From assembly GCF_000745015.1 (NCBI RefSeq), contig NZ_JQNA01000002.1, positions 2,790,001 to 2,854,000 of the forward strand: DNA of 64,000 nt. Reading direction: 5' to 3'. Numbering within the stretch: position 1 is the stretch's first letter; each line of letters starts with the position of its first letter. The translations under genes and the position numbers were made by a program. Positions 25,966-35,943 of this stretch are shown here, one piece after another. Below the pieces are notes generated by a model. That model was given only the letters and a program-made list of their open reading frames with translations, ran no database searches and was not told the origin of the DNA. Source of the DNA: Burkholderia sp. 9120 (lineage in GTDB: Bacteria; Pseudomonadota; Gammaproteobacteria; Burkholderiales; Burkholderiaceae).

Positions 25966-26448
25966 GTGGCCGCTGTGCGTGTTCAGCGTCCGTGTGTTTC
26001 GTTCGGAGCACGCACAGCGCAGACCCCGTGGGTCGTATGAGTGCAGCAGCCCCACGCGTCTCGCAGTCGAGGGCTGAGCTAGGCCGGCCTTCGTCTGGAC
26101 TCGCCGCGAGCACAGCCGACAGCAATCGAAAGTTTACGGCGTGCGTAGGACGAAGCGGATGGCTCGTCGTCTCAAAGCTTCGCTATGCACACAGTGAGTA
26201 CGGACTCCCATCTCTTGCGTCTCAGGCACTTCGGGGTTCCGTGTCGTAGTGCTTCGATTCGGCGTTCTGCCTGAAAAGCTCGCGAATAGCGAGTTGCGCA
26301 CTTGAGGTTTCAGACACGCTGCAGGACAGGCAGGACAGGCAGGACAGGCAGGCCACTGTGCATCATCGGTCAGATGATTCGTGGGAAAATCGCTGATGAA
26401 TTGCCGTGCATCTCCATTTCCGGCAGTACCGTCAATATCAGGAAGCCC
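25966..26448. other. Intergenic region with a short 9-bp tandem repeat
   Basis: No gene is supported. CAGGACAGG is repeated three times plus a partial copy at 26322-26352. The remaining sequence shows no clear structure. Confidence 0.6.
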
Positions 26449-27174
26449 ATGCTCGCCACAAAACTAAGAACTACGCGCGACCGCCCCGCACGGCCTCAAA
26501 AATGGACATGGCCGGCGGGCATCGAGTTCATCAAGGACCTGCTCGACGTTGTTATCAAGATTTCTGTAATCTTGCTGCCCTTGCCGGCGCTCGCCATTTT
26601 TCTGTATTTGAAAACACTCCAGCGCACGGACCTCTTCCTGCCAGCCATCCTCTCAGGACCGGGCCTCGTTGCGCTACTCGAAGCCACGTTCATTCTGTGC
26701 GCCGCGCTCCTCGCCAACTTTGTTGGTCCATCGTGGGTAGCCTCGCAAATAGCCAACACCTACGGCAAGGACGGGCGCCCGATGCTCGGCGCGGCGAGCT
26801 TCGTGATTCTCACCGGGTTCATCGCGGGCCCATATTTCCTTACCCTGTGCTACCTGCCCAACGCCGCCTTACCGCTCTGGCTGAAGTGGATAACTGGAAT
26901 TGCCGTTGCATTCTTGACCCCATTGCTGCTGCTTTTGCTCGCCTTGCGCAGCCCTCGCTACTTCCGGATGCTTACCGACGCAGAGCGCACGAACAGAACG
27001 CTACGCACGCGGCAAAGCGTCAAACGTACTCTCTGGGCCTGCGCAAGCGCGCTGATTTCCGTGAGCACCTTCGTCACATTCGCCAGCCTCTTCCGGCTGT
27101 ACGGACTGTCCGGTGACGGCTGGCGGACCTGGCTGGGGCGCTTGTTTTTCCAGCAAGCCTGCTACCCGGCATGA
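26449..27174 (+). CDS. Hypothetical multi-pass membrane protein
   Basis: The ATG at 26449 has AGGAAG just upstream and gives 241 residues with about five hydrophobic segments: around residues 28-50, 62-85, 105-125, 138-165 and 200-220. The N-terminus is basic. It overlaps the next gene by an ATGA and so is coupled to it. No family recognised. Proximity to the STAND gene makes a shared role possible but unproven. Confidence 0.65.
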   Translation: MLATKLRTTRDRPARPQKWTWPAGIEFIKDLLDVVIKISVILLPLPALAIFLYLKTLQRTDLFLPAILSGPGLVALLEATFILCAALLANFVGPSWVASQIANTYGKDGRPMLGAASFVILTGFIAGPYFLTLCYLPNAALPLWLKWITGIAVAFLTPLLLLLLALRSPRYFRMLTDAERTNRTLRTRQSVKRTLWACASALISVSTFVTFASLFRLYGLSGDGWRTWLGRLFFQQACYPA

Positions 27175-27677
27175 TGTATGTCGCGAGGCGCAGTTGGGGC
27201 GATTCGCGGACTGTTGCGTTCGCTATAGCGGCGCTGATGGTGGGGGCGACTATTCTTGTACTTACCCTGAATGGCCTATCGCTGGAGCCGCTGGCGCTGT
27301 TAGCCATGCGTGCAATGAGCGTCGCCGAGAAAGAAACCCGTACATTTGAACTCGTCAGCACGAACGAGCGCTCTGCGTGGACCGCGCTCGGATTCCGGTT
27401 CATCGGAGAAACCACTTTCTTTAAGGCGAGCATCAGGTTCCAGCTTGGCGACGTGAGGTTACTGTGCGTTGACCCGTACGATGTTGGCAGCCCCTATCCC
27501 GGCGCGCTTGGACCGTTCAGCGCGAAACCTGCGAAATCGCCCCTGCCCCAGACCGGTTGCATGACGACACTCAAGGATGAGGTACGGGTCGTCGAGCCGC
27601 CAGCCGCCGGCTTCATCGCTCCGAAGAACAGGCGTCCTCCACCACCGGCCACGTCGGATTCGTGTAACGCTCCGTAG
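27171..27677 (+). CDS. Hypothetical membrane-anchored protein
   Basis: 168 residues with one N-terminal membrane segment (residues about 14-45) and a soluble C-terminal part with three cysteines and a proline-rich tail. The start overlaps the stop of the preceding membrane protein. It ends 78 bases before the STAND gene. No family recognised. Confidence 0.55.
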   Translation: MMYVARRSWGDSRTVAFAIAALMVGATILVLTLNGLSLEPLALLAMRAMSVAEKETRTFELVSTNERSAWTALGFRFIGETTFFKASIRFQLGDVRLLCVDPYDVGSPYPGALGPFSAKPAKSPLPQTGCMTTLKDEVRVVEPPAAGFIAPKNRRPPPPATSDSCNAP

Positions 27678-27755
27678 CCTCATCATCTCGCTGTAACGGT
27701 GGCTATTCATTGGAATATTATTGTCGCCGTATGAAGCAAAGGGAATACCCAAAAA

Positions 27756-30700
27756 ATGACTGCACCTATCGAAGGTCTGCGTGAGAATGTTCGCAAGTTA
27801 AAGCCAGATGGGGATGATGGCTTTGAGGGACTTATGGCTGCAGTGTTGACAGACCTGACGCGAAGAAGCTTTGCAATTGCTAGCTCCGGTTCGCAACGCG
27901 GTCGTGACGGCCAGTCGGCTTTGGACCGCGGAGTGGTTCTGTTCGAAGCGAAGCGTTACGACGACACACTTCCGAAAGAGAAAATTCTGACGAAGATTAC
28001 GGAGATTGCCGGTGACACTGAAAGCACGCCCGAACTCTTCATTGTTGGAGCTACTGGGCCGATATGGGCACAACACATCTCGTTGATGCAGTCAGCCGCA
28101 AGGAGATTTGGGATGGTTGTGATGGCCTTGAGCTGGCCAGAGACGGGACTACCCGACCTGGCAGTGTTTCTAGCCATGGCCACGGATGTATCTGCGGAAT
28201 TTATTGCCAGACATATATCGGTCAGTCAACGCGAACTGTTACTGCAATTGGACGCAGTGCGAGCCCATTCACAGTTTCAGGCTCGGTCGGATGAGCTGAA
28301 AACCATGGTTCTGCAGCCTAGCATTGCTCCGGCATTCGCGCTGGCCGACAACGCCATCTGGCTCGAGAAGGTTTTTTCTGACGCTAATCACGCTCGCAGA
28401 ATGTTAGGCCAGCCTCTCAGCCCAGCCGAAGCGTCGGGCGTTGGTACCCTCGACCGGGCAGACCTTCGCATCCGGATATCCGACGCAGTTTTTGCTAGAT
28501 TCGACGATGCAATCGTCGCAATTCTGGGGGCGGACGGCAACGGAAAGTCCTGGATATTCGCCCAAGCATGGTGCCATCTGCAAGTCCGGCCACTCACTGT
28601 AGTTATCGTGCCGGATGATGTCGGTCTTCAGGTATCACCCGAAGTCTGCACGGAACTGCTGGTCTCAAAGCTAGTAGCACAGACCGATGATATACCCAGG
28701 GCGGAAACCAGAGAGCGCTGGCTAAGGCACTTTGAACGCTGGCAGAAAAACCATGACATTTCCCAGCCGAGGCTTGTCGTTTTTGTCGATGGCGTAAATC
28801 AGCGAGAGACTGTTGACTGGTTGCGCTTCCTCGATGCAATGAGTGAAGTGGTCACCCGACTGGGCGGACGACTCGTGTTCAGCTGTCGGCGCGTCTTCTA
28901 TCGAGGGCGACTTGAAGGCAGGCTTGTTAGCCGAGTCGAATCAATCGACGTTCCGGAGTGGTCCGACCTTGAATTGGACGAACTGCTGAAGGTACGAGGA
29001 ACTTCGATTGCCGCTCTGGAGATTGGGATTATTCGCGGGTTGAGAAATCCGCGAATATTTGGGGTGGCGATGTCGCTGTTCAATAAGGACGAAATCAAGG
29101 CGTTCGGCGAGTTAAGCGTTAGTCGCCTCCTTTTTGAGCACATTCGCAGTGGAAACGCAACACTGGACAACTCGATGGAGCCCAGCAGATTTGCAGCGGA
29201 GATTCGCAGCCACGCGGAAAACATCGTTCAGAGACTCGAGAGGAATGAACCGGACGGATTGAATGAATTCGATATGTCTTCGTTCGGAGCTGCGGGCGAT
29301 ACTACCAGAGCGGTTTCTGACCGGTTCGTCATCACCTCATCAGGCCACTTCTTCGAGATGATAGAAGGTGAGCCCAACAGGTATGTCCTGAAAGAGGACG
29401 GTCTGCCGCTGGCAATGGGGTTGGCACTTGTCAGCAAGGTACGCACGGCGTTACGGCAACGACGAAGTATCGACGAGGCCCTGTCCAACATCCTTGACCC
29501 CATTGCCGCGCTTGACCAAACGAGCGATATTCTTTTGAGTGCGATTCTTTCTGCCGTGATTGAAGGGTCTTCAGAAGAGGTCGTAACCCCCCTAGTGTGC
29601 TCCTTCGTCTCTCTTCAGAACATCGATGCTTCGCACTATGCAGAATTCCGCAATCTGTTCGGTCGTGACCCGGTCGCATTTCTTGGGGCGGTAGAGACTC
29701 TGGTCTTGAGTCGCAACGTCGCGTCAAATTTTTCCTGGCTAACGGCCGCTGTCTCAGACCTAGCAGGAGCTACGAAATTTGAAAGCGCGTACGTCGCTTC
29801 CATTCACCGCTGGCTCAGCATGTACTCTTTGGCGCCTGAACGTATGGTGCTCGTTCCGAACACTCCGGACCGCGCCGATGAACATAGCCAGCAACTCAGG
29901 GAGCGTGAGAATGAACTCACTACAAGCCTCGAATCGTTGTCGCAGTGCGAACGCGAAATCTTGAAAACAATGGTTCTCGAGGGTCGAGGAGATTATAGCC
30001 AACTCGGCCTGATTGCTCTGCAGGCACTCGCAAGTCGTCCTCTTGCACCCTTTGCCACGAGCTTGACGCAGTGGTGTTTCGCTTCCGCATTCAACGGCGG
30101 CTACCGTGACAATCGGGACGACTTCTATAGCCTGCTTCGTTTTAATATAGTCGATTGGGTCCCGGCCAAGACTGCACTGCTGGATGCGGTGCATTGTCTC
30201 CGTCAGGCTGATACATCAAGCGTCGGGCAATGGGCGCTAGTCTATGCCCTTCAGGCTACCGGCGATAGTGGCGATGCCAAAGAAGCAAGCCGCATTGCCG
30301 ATGGCTTGAGGGGTGAAAGCGGGACCATAAGAAACTGGCGACTGATTGAAGACTTTTGCGCTACAGACCCCTGTAACCCTTCGTCCGTAGAACCGGAAAA
30401 TATCAGCGCTACTGCCGTTAAATACGAGGGCATCAATCCGGCTGAAGTGCGTCGGACGGCGAGTAGTTCAAACGACAACCATTTCTTTACCGCAGCCCAG
30501 CCTGGCTTGGCTCGGTTTCGTCCCACGATTGCCTCGGATGTCTTGCGTGCCTTTGCGACACAAGCCACAGCACGTCAAACGCGGGAATTCAATCACGCGG
30601 TCCATTCCCTTGCGGAGCAGACGGTGGCGTTCGACAGGCAAATCGCTGCGGCCTATGTCGAAAAGGCACGCGAGATTGCTCAGGCTGCGCTCGACGCTGG

Positions 30701-32381
30701 CGAGGACAAGCACAATGAGGCATGGGTCGCAGCCCAGTTTGCCCTGTGCGTAGCCTTCCCCCACTTGACCGGTGAAGAACAGCTTGAGGCACTACTCGAC
30801 CATCCTGACGACAAGACCGTAATGATGGACTTAAGCCATCTACTTCGTCCCATCGACGGTAACAGGATAGAGCGCGAACTGGAGAAAGCCATTCAAGAAG
30901 GCAATTTTATCCGGCAGTTTCGCGTGCTGTTGTTTGCAGAATACTCTTCTACTCCCTTGACAGCTCTCTCTAAGGACATGGCGGTGAGTCTTTTGGCCTC
31001 ACATCACGACCATGTCCGCTTGTCGGCGCTTTCGCTTGTTCACGCAACGGCGGACCCGGCACTGCTTACGGCGTTGGTGAAATCCGGATGGAGTGCAAGT
31101 TCGCTTGACGCCGTGTCGCGCAAGATTGAAATCATGCACGGCTCACGCGCGCTGGTTCTTGCAGCGGAGCAAGGCTCTATCACTATCGAGAGTTGTCTTG
31201 ACCGAATCGACTTTTCGGCTTACGAACTACTGGCCGAAAGGCTGGGAACGGAGGGCTCGGTGGCCATCGCCAAGCGACTTGACACGGCCATTCGAAAGGC
31301 GTCTGAGTTTCATGCCATCGGCAATCTCCCCGACATTGAGCAAAACCTGCAGGGTCGACACTGGCCTGTTATTTACGAGGTTTCGCATAAAGCCTCTCCT
31401 GACGAAACTCCAGAAGAACGATTGCTGCGAAATGCCGATACTGGCGATGCATGGTATGACCGCCAGGAAAAAAGCCGAAATGTCGCCGAACGCTTTGAGC
31501 GTGACCTGACAAACGCCGATGCGCAACTCATTATCCGACCGGTCTCCGTCGAACTTATTTCCGCGATTGACGATGCAAACGTCTTGTTCGCAGACGCGTG
31601 GGCCAAGCTCTTTATGGAGCTGAATGGCCAGGCCCTGTGCAACGTTCACAATATTGGGATGGTAGTGGCTGAGGTGGTTGGCAGACGGGACGGTATTGCC
31701 GGAAGGAAACTATTTGAGCACGTCCAATCAAGTACGCCACAGGTTCGTGTGACGTTCGGTCACTCCAAGGTCGACGTCGACGCGATGACTGCATGGGGTG
31801 CGGCGGTCAACCGTGAAATGAATGAACGATGCTTCGCGCGTCTAGACCGAATCAGCAATGACCACGAACTTGCAATGGAGATTCTTGCCGCTATCGGAGC
31901 CCAACGCATAGATATTTTGCGTGATTACGTGTTAGACCGTCGAGAGCGGGTGGAGCCCGCACTACGAGCTCGCGCCACGATGGTGGCGGGCCTGTCGCCT
32001 GATGAGCCATGGGCGGTCGATACAGTCGACCGCTTGAAGCATGAACATGGCTTCCTCAAGGGTGCATATAAAGCGGCGACGTATGCTATGGAACGCCATC
32101 AATGGTCTCGCCAGTGGGCTGCCAAAATTCGCGAGGCAACCGACCCAATTGACTTCTGGCGCTTTTCCGTCCTGCTTTCGAAAATCGTTGACGGTCGCTT
32201 CGATAAAGCAGAACTCGTTGGGGATGCACCAAGCGAACTCGTGCAGCGGTTCGGCCCCACTTTGGATTCAGCAATTCGGCAGAGAATCGGGAAATGGAAA
32301 AACAATCGTAGTTCAAAGCTCTTTGGGATGAACGCCCCTGACGAGGTCTTCACTGTACGCAATAAAACAAGTACACGATGA
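27756..32381 (+). CDS. Nuclease-STAND NTPase fusion (Avs-like candidate defence protein)
   Basis: This 1541-residue protein has three parts. Residues about 15-150 look like a PD-(D/E)XK (Mrr/Cap4-like) nuclease: Asp51 in GRDG, then Glu64-Ala-Lys66 in LFEAKRYD. Residues about 245-500 are a P-loop NTPase with Walker A GADGNGKS (258-265) and Walker B LVVFVDGV (340-347), followed by a winged-helix-like region. The remaining 1000 residues are helical and repeat-like, as in STAND sensor domains. Nuclease-NTPase-repeat is the architecture of Avs anti-phage proteins, which recognise phage proteins and then cut DNA. AAAGGGA precedes the ATG. Family membership needs a profile search. Confidence 0.75.
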   Translation: MTAPIEGLRENVRKLKPDGDDGFEGLMAAVLTDLTRRSFAIASSGSQRGRDGQSALDRGVVLFEAKRYDDTLPKEKILTKITEIAGDTESTPELFIVGATGPIWAQHISLMQSAARRFGMVVMALSWPETGLPDLAVFLAMATDVSAEFIARHISVSQRELLLQLDAVRAHSQFQARSDELKTMVLQPSIAPAFALADNAIWLEKVFSDANHARRMLGQPLSPAEASGVGTLDRADLRIRISDAVFARFDDAIVAILGADGNGKSWIFAQAWCHLQVRPLTVVIVPDDVGLQVSPEVCTELLVSKLVAQTDDIPRAETRERWLRHFERWQKNHDISQPRLVVFVDGVNQRETVDWLRFLDAMSEVVTRLGGRLVFSCRRVFYRGRLEGRLVSRVESIDVPEWSDLELDELLKVRGTSIAALEIGIIRGLRNPRIFGVAMSLFNKDEIKAFGELSVSRLLFEHIRSGNATLDNSMEPSRFAAEIRSHAENIVQRLERNEPDGLNEFDMSSFGAAGDTTRAVSDRFVITSSGHFFEMIEGEPNRYVLKEDGLPLAMGLALVSKVRTALRQRRSIDEALSNILDPIAALDQTSDILLSAILSAVIEGSSEEVVTPLVCSFVSLQNIDASHYAEFRNLFGRDPVAFLGAVETLVLSRNVASNFSWLTAAVSDLAGATKFESAYVASIHRWLSMYSLAPERMVLVPNTPDRADEHSQQLRERENELTTSLESLSQCEREILKTMVLEGRGDYSQLGLIALQALASRPLAPFATSLTQWCFASAFNGGYRDNRDDFYSLLRFNIVDWVPAKTALLDAVHCLRQADTSSVGQWALVYALQATGDSGDAKEASRIADGLRGESGTIRNWRLIEDFCATDPCNPSSVEPENISATAVKYEGINPAEVRRTASSSNDNHFFTAAQPGLARFRPTIASDVLRAFATQATARQTREFNHAVHSLAEQTVAFDRQIAAAYVEKAREIAQAALDAGEDKHNEAWVAAQFALCVAFPHLTGEEQLEALLDHPDDKTVMMDLSHLLRPIDGNRIERELEKAIQEGNFIRQFRVLLFAEYSSTPLTALSKDMAVSLLASHHDHVRLSALSLVHATADPALLTALVKSGWSASSLDAVSRKIEIMHGSRALVLAAEQGSITIESCLDRIDFSAYELLAERLGTEGSVAIAKRLDTAIRKASEFHAIGNLPDIEQNLQGRHWPVIYEVSHKASPDETPEERLLRNADTGDAWYDRQEKSRNVAERFERDLTNADAQLIIRPVSVELISAIDDANVLFADAWAKLFMELNGQALCNVHNIGMVVAEVVGRRDGIAGRKLFEHVQSSTPQVRVTFGHSKVDVDAMTAWGAAVNREMNERCFARLDRISNDHELAMEILAAIGAQRIDILRDYVLDRRERVEPALRARATMVAGLSPDEPWAVDTVDRLKHEHGFLKGAYKAATYAMERHQWSRQWAAKIREATDPIDFWRFSVLLSKIVDGRFDKAELVGDAPSELVQRFGPTLDSAIRQRIGKWKNNRSSKLFGMNAPDEVFTVRNKTSTR

Positions 32382-32622
32382 CTAACGGCGCCGGTCTTGG
32401 TCTTACATGCCTCGACCGAAACCAGAAGCACGGATGGGAATTTTGTCGGACCCGACTGTGTTACGGCATGAGTTTCCTGCTTCCGGCCAACTCCTTCGCC
32501 GCGACTCGGTTTCGAAGCGAGGAGTATCTGCGACGCGGCGTCGCAAGGTAGACCATTCGGGGTAAGCGCATCATTAGCGCCCACGCTATCAAAAAGGAAC
32601 AACGAATCGATGGCTTTCGCGG

Positions 32623-32895
32623 TTAGTCCCCAAACGGGTTGCCGGTGTCCTTTACTTCTGTATTGAGGTTGTGTTCCGCACGCACTGCCTTGAGCACGCC
32701 CTCGATGTCGCGCTCGAAGCCGACTGCGTTGCCGAAGTGAGTCATATCCCAGTTGCAGCCTGTCTTGTCAGCCTCTTGCAACTGCGGCCGCGGCACACGA
32801 ATCTTCACGCCATCCTCGACGATTTCCTGCAGTCGATGGATTCGCCGATTGACCTCCTGCTGTAGCTGCGAAGCATTGAGCGTCTTGCGTATCAT
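32623..32895 (-). CDS. Hypothetical small protein
   Basis: The ATG at 32895 has GGGAGGAG about 7 bases upstream and gives 90 residues: a helical N-terminal half (TLNASQLQQEVNRRIHRLQEIV) and a C-terminal half with GCNWDMTHFGNA. I do not recognise the family. The good ribosome site supports expression. It is convergent with the STAND gene. Confidence 0.6.
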   Translation of the reverse strand: MIRKTLNASQLQQEVNRRIHRLQEIVEDGVKIRVPRPQLQEADKTGCNWDMTHFGNAVGFERDIEGVLKAVRAEHNLNTEVKDTGNPFGD

Positions 32896-33221
32896 CCGAG
32901 TCTCCTCCCGGTTGCTCACGCCAGTCTAGCTCAAGTGAGGCCTTCCGCGATTTGGCGCTGAAATGCAAAGTGAGTGTTTGCGCTTCGCCGCTACGCCACC
33001 ACTCAACCATCGGCAACACATGTGCTGTTGGACGTGACCGCAGCAGGCGTAGAACTCGTGGAGGGCCGCTACCGCGCTGAGCGCATCCTGGACTGCAACG
33101 GAGGCACTCGTAATCCTGCGTTACGAATCTCGCACCGCCGTTTCACATGTGTCCGACATCGCTCCTTACACTCCAAGCCGTAGTCACTGACATTGCACTC
33201 AATGTGCGAGGAGTAGCGAAG

Positions 33222-33533
33222 ATGAACAAGAAAATTCTTGGCGCAGCGCTCGGTCTGGCAGTGCTGGCAGCATCAACGGCAGCATCGGCACACGTCGACG
33301 TCGCCATTGGATTGGGCATCCCCGGGGCAGTCTATGGGCCTGCAGAGCCAGTGTACGCACCGCCACCTCCCGTCGTGTATGCCCCCGCACCTGTCGCCGT
33401 CGCGTACGGCGGTGGTGACGACTGGCGAGCCCGTGAGTGGCGCGAACGTCGCGAGTGGCGTGAACGTGAATGGCGCCGCCAGGAATGGCGTGAGCACGAG
33501 TGGCGCGAGCATCGTGATTGGCGCGGGTATTGA
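33222..33533 (+). CDS. Small secreted protein with WRE-rich tail
   Basis: GAGGAG precedes the ATG at 33222. The 103-residue product has a clear signal peptide ending ASTAASA, a proline-rich middle (PVYAPPPPVVYAPAPV) and a C-terminus of repeated WREx units, rich in Arg, Glu and Trp. This layout is common in small Burkholderia periplasmic or surface proteins. Function unknown. Confidence 0.75.
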   Translation: MNKKILGAALGLAVLAASTAASAHVDVAIGLGIPGAVYGPAEPVYAPPPPVVYAPAPVAVAYGGGDDWRAREWRERREWREREWRRQEWREHEWREHRDWRGY

Positions 33534-33586
33534 AACGACGCCGGAGAGCGCCACATCCGGAAAATCCGACCTCAGAGTACTTTCGA

Positions 33587-33823
33587 ATGAAAACTAGCCC
33601 GATACGAATCGCCTTGATTGCAACGACGCTGGTCTTCGCAACGGCAGGCACGGCAAACGCCGCGGGCTGCCTCAAGGGCGCGGTGGTAGGTGGGGTCGCC
33701 GGGCACTACGCGGGGCACCATGCTGTCGTTGGTGCGGTCGGTGGTTGCGTGGTCGGCAGGCACCTTGCGAAGCAGCACGCCCAACAGCAAGCTGCGCAGC
33801 GTCAAGCAGCACAGGCGCAATAA
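33587..33823 (+). CDS. Small secreted glycine-zipper protein
   Basis: From the ATG at 33587 the product has 78 residues: a signal peptide ending TAGTANA, then KGAVVGGVAGHYAGHHAVVGAVGGCVVG, a glycine-zipper that can insert in membranes, and a Gln/Ala-rich tail. It follows the WRE-rich gene on the same strand. Likely periplasmic or outer-membrane associated. Confidence 0.75.
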   Translation: MKTSPIRIALIATTLVFATAGTANAAGCLKGAVVGGVAGHYAGHHAVVGAVGGCVVGRHLAKQHAQQQAAQRQAAQAQ

Positions 33824-33893
33824 AACGTCGTCGGCTTGGTGTACCCGGTGAAATCAGAAAATCGCTGGTCCACCGGGCACCTGACAACTACGT

Positions 33894-34814
33894 TTAGGTC
33901 GTCAACTCAGCGCCAGACTCGACTGCGGCCAACGGAGCGGCCACGGCCACGCTCTTGCGCGGCGCTTTCTTTGCCGGCACCTTCGCGCTCGCGGCCTTCT
34001 TGGCAGCAGTTTTCTTCGCAGTCGGAGCCTTCTTCGCAACAGCCTTCGTGACCGCCGGTTTCGCATCGGCCGCCGCACTGGCGCCGACAATCAGAAACTT
34101 CGCCCGGTCTTTGGCACCAGATAGCCACGCCGGAGCCGGACCGCGCCCGCTCCATGTCGCGCCCGACTTCGGGTCGCGATACTTAGCCGGCTGCGGACCT
34201 TTCGGCTGACCCTTGGTAGAGGTCACACCAACTGCCTTCGAGGCCTTCTTCACTGCAGTTTTCGCCTTGCTCACGGCACCCGCGGGCGTCGCGACAGTCG
34301 CTTTAGCGCCGTCTGCAATCAGGAATTTGCTTCGGTCCTTGACGTTAGCAATCCACGCCGGCGCGCGGCCGCGTCCACTCCACGTCGCGCCCGACTTTGG
34401 GTCCTGGTACATCGCCGGCTGAGGCCCGCGAACGTAATTGCCCGCAGTCTTCACTTTGCTGACAGGAGCCGGCTTCGCCGTCGCCGCACTTCCGTCAACC
34501 AGGAATTTGTCTCGGTTCTTGGCTGCTGCAATCCAACTTGGTGCCCGGCCGTGTCCGGTCCAAGTTGCACCACTCTTCGGGTCGCGATACTTGACCGTAG
34601 CGGCGCCTCCTTGGCTCGTGGTTATAGCAACTGCCTTCGTGGCGCGTTGCTTTCCACCAGCGTGCGCATCAATGTCAGCAATGGTCAGGCCGTATTTCGC
34701 CATCAACTCGCGAATCTTTTCGATGACGCTCGACGATTGCTTTGCAATCAGGGCATCCGCTTGGGCCTTCAATTTATCCATCTTCGCTTGGATTGTTTCC
34801 AAAGTCGTTGCCAT
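33894..34814 (-). CDS. H-NS family protein with three DNA-binding modules and H1-like tail
   Basis: From the ATG at 34814 (AAGGAA upstream) the product has 306 residues. Residues 1-50 are the H-NS oligomerisation helix region. Then three copies of the H-NS C-terminal module occur at about 75-105, 135-165 and 211-241, each with DPKSGATWxGxGxAP-W and a KFL ending. Residues 246-306 are an Ala/Lys/Pro tail resembling histone H1. Usual H-NS family members have one module and about 100-140 residues. It may silence the AT-richer island. Confidence 0.9.
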   Translation of the reverse strand: MATTLETIQAKMDKLKAQADALIAKQSSSVIEKIRELMAKYGLTIADIDAHAGGKQRATKAVAITTSQGGAATVKYRDPKSGATWTGHGRAPSWIAAAKNRDKFLVDGSAATAKPAPVSKVKTAGNYVRGPQPAMYQDPKSGATWSGRGRAPAWIANVKDRSKFLIADGAKATVATPAGAVSKAKTAVKKASKAVGVTSTKGQPKGPQPAKYRDPKSGATWSGRGPAPAWLSGAKDRAKFLIVGASAAADAKPAVTKAVAKKAPTAKKTAAKKAASAKVPAKKAPRKSVAVAAPLAAVESGAELTT

Positions 34815-35046
34815 AAAGTGATTTCCTTGTGAAGGTGGCCGCAATATGCCATGACACCTTCGAAGATAGCTAGGCCTTCCAAATCGAAAGCACCACCTAA
34901 TGCATCGTTCGAGTCGAATCCTTCAACAAGCGGGCGGCTGCGGCACCAGAGTTCTCCGCAGCGTTAGCGGCTTATGGCAAGCCTTTAACAGAGAAACTTG
35001 AGCTAGGTCGTCTGGCACGCCATGACGCCTTGACTGCGCCGGTAAT

Positions 35047-35943
35047 CTATAGGCGGTCAGGGCTCTCCTCCGCGGGATTGATGCCAAGAACGGCGTGAAC
35101 CTTCGATAACGCTTCGTCTGCTTCAAGTCTTCGCTGGCCGAATTCTGTAGCCAGCATCGTCGAGACCTGTGCGAGGCTCTCGACGGCTATTCCCAGAGGT
35201 CGAGCCATTACCTCTAGTTGTGACCGTATCCAAGTTCGCGAGGCGGGGATAACCATCGCAACACACAGCAATGCCAGTAAGGCCAGCCAGACCTCGCGCG
35301 GGACGTTCGCCGCCGCTTTTTTGGCTGCAGAATGAACGAACTTCGTTGCGCCAGACAACGCCTTTAGGCTTAGTCCGCCAAGGGCGTACCCGCCGACCTG
35401 AAAGGTCACCTGAACAGCGGCCGCGCGGGAATAGGCACGCAAAGTTGCCATCACGGCGATGGGAGCGACCGTACCGCCCATCGCCGCGATGTCCTTGTCA
35501 GCGGTGACGATGGTTGCGTTGATTTTCTGTTGTAGCCGGAGATATGGAACGTCCTTCGGGTCCCGGTAGTCCACTCCATCTTCGGGGATGCCGCCGACGT
35601 CTACCAACTTTATGAGGGTGCGCAAACGTAGCCAGTGAGCAGTCACTTCCTCGCGCCTAGCGCCTTTTTCGATGATGAGAGGGATGTACTTTTCGACTTC
35701 GCTTTCGAGAAATGTCGGTGCCCACGCAATCACGGTTTCGACCTCGAGAACCTCGAGCAGCTCGGACCGCCCATGCGGATTCTTTCTCCTTGTTGTTGCC
35801 CAAATGAGTTCTTTAACGATGACGTTTGCGTCGAGTATCAGGTTGACTTGAAACAGTGAGGCCAGCAGAGCGAGCGGTGCGCCATCAGCATACAAACTCC
35901 TAAACTCCTTCAATGCGTCGGACCGAATGTGGTTGTCGTGCAT
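35047..35943 (-). CDS. PIN-domain membrane-associated protein
   Basis: The 298-residue protein has a PIN-like nuclease domain in its first half: LILDANVIVKEL (Asp38), a conserved acidic block VDYRDPKDVPYL and ATIVTADKDI, the typical acidic residues of PIN RNases. A hydrophobic stretch EVWLALLALLCVAMVIP near residue 230 suggests membrane attachment. No separate antitoxin gene is adjacent, so a VapC-type toxin is not proposed. Confidence 0.7.
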   Translation of the reverse strand: MHDNHIRSDALKEFRSLYADGAPLALLASLFQVNLILDANVIVKELIWATTRRKNPHGRSELLEVLEVETVIAWAPTFLESEVEKYIPLIIEKGARREEVTAHWLRLRTLIKLVDVGGIPEDGVDYRDPKDVPYLRLQQKINATIVTADKDIAAMGGTVAPIAVMATLRAYSRAAAVQVTFQVGGYALGGLSLKALSGATKFVHSAAKKAAANVPREVWLALLALLCVAMVIPASRTWIRSQLEVMARPLGIAVESLAQVSTMLATEFGQRRLEADEALSKVHAVLGINPAEESPDRL

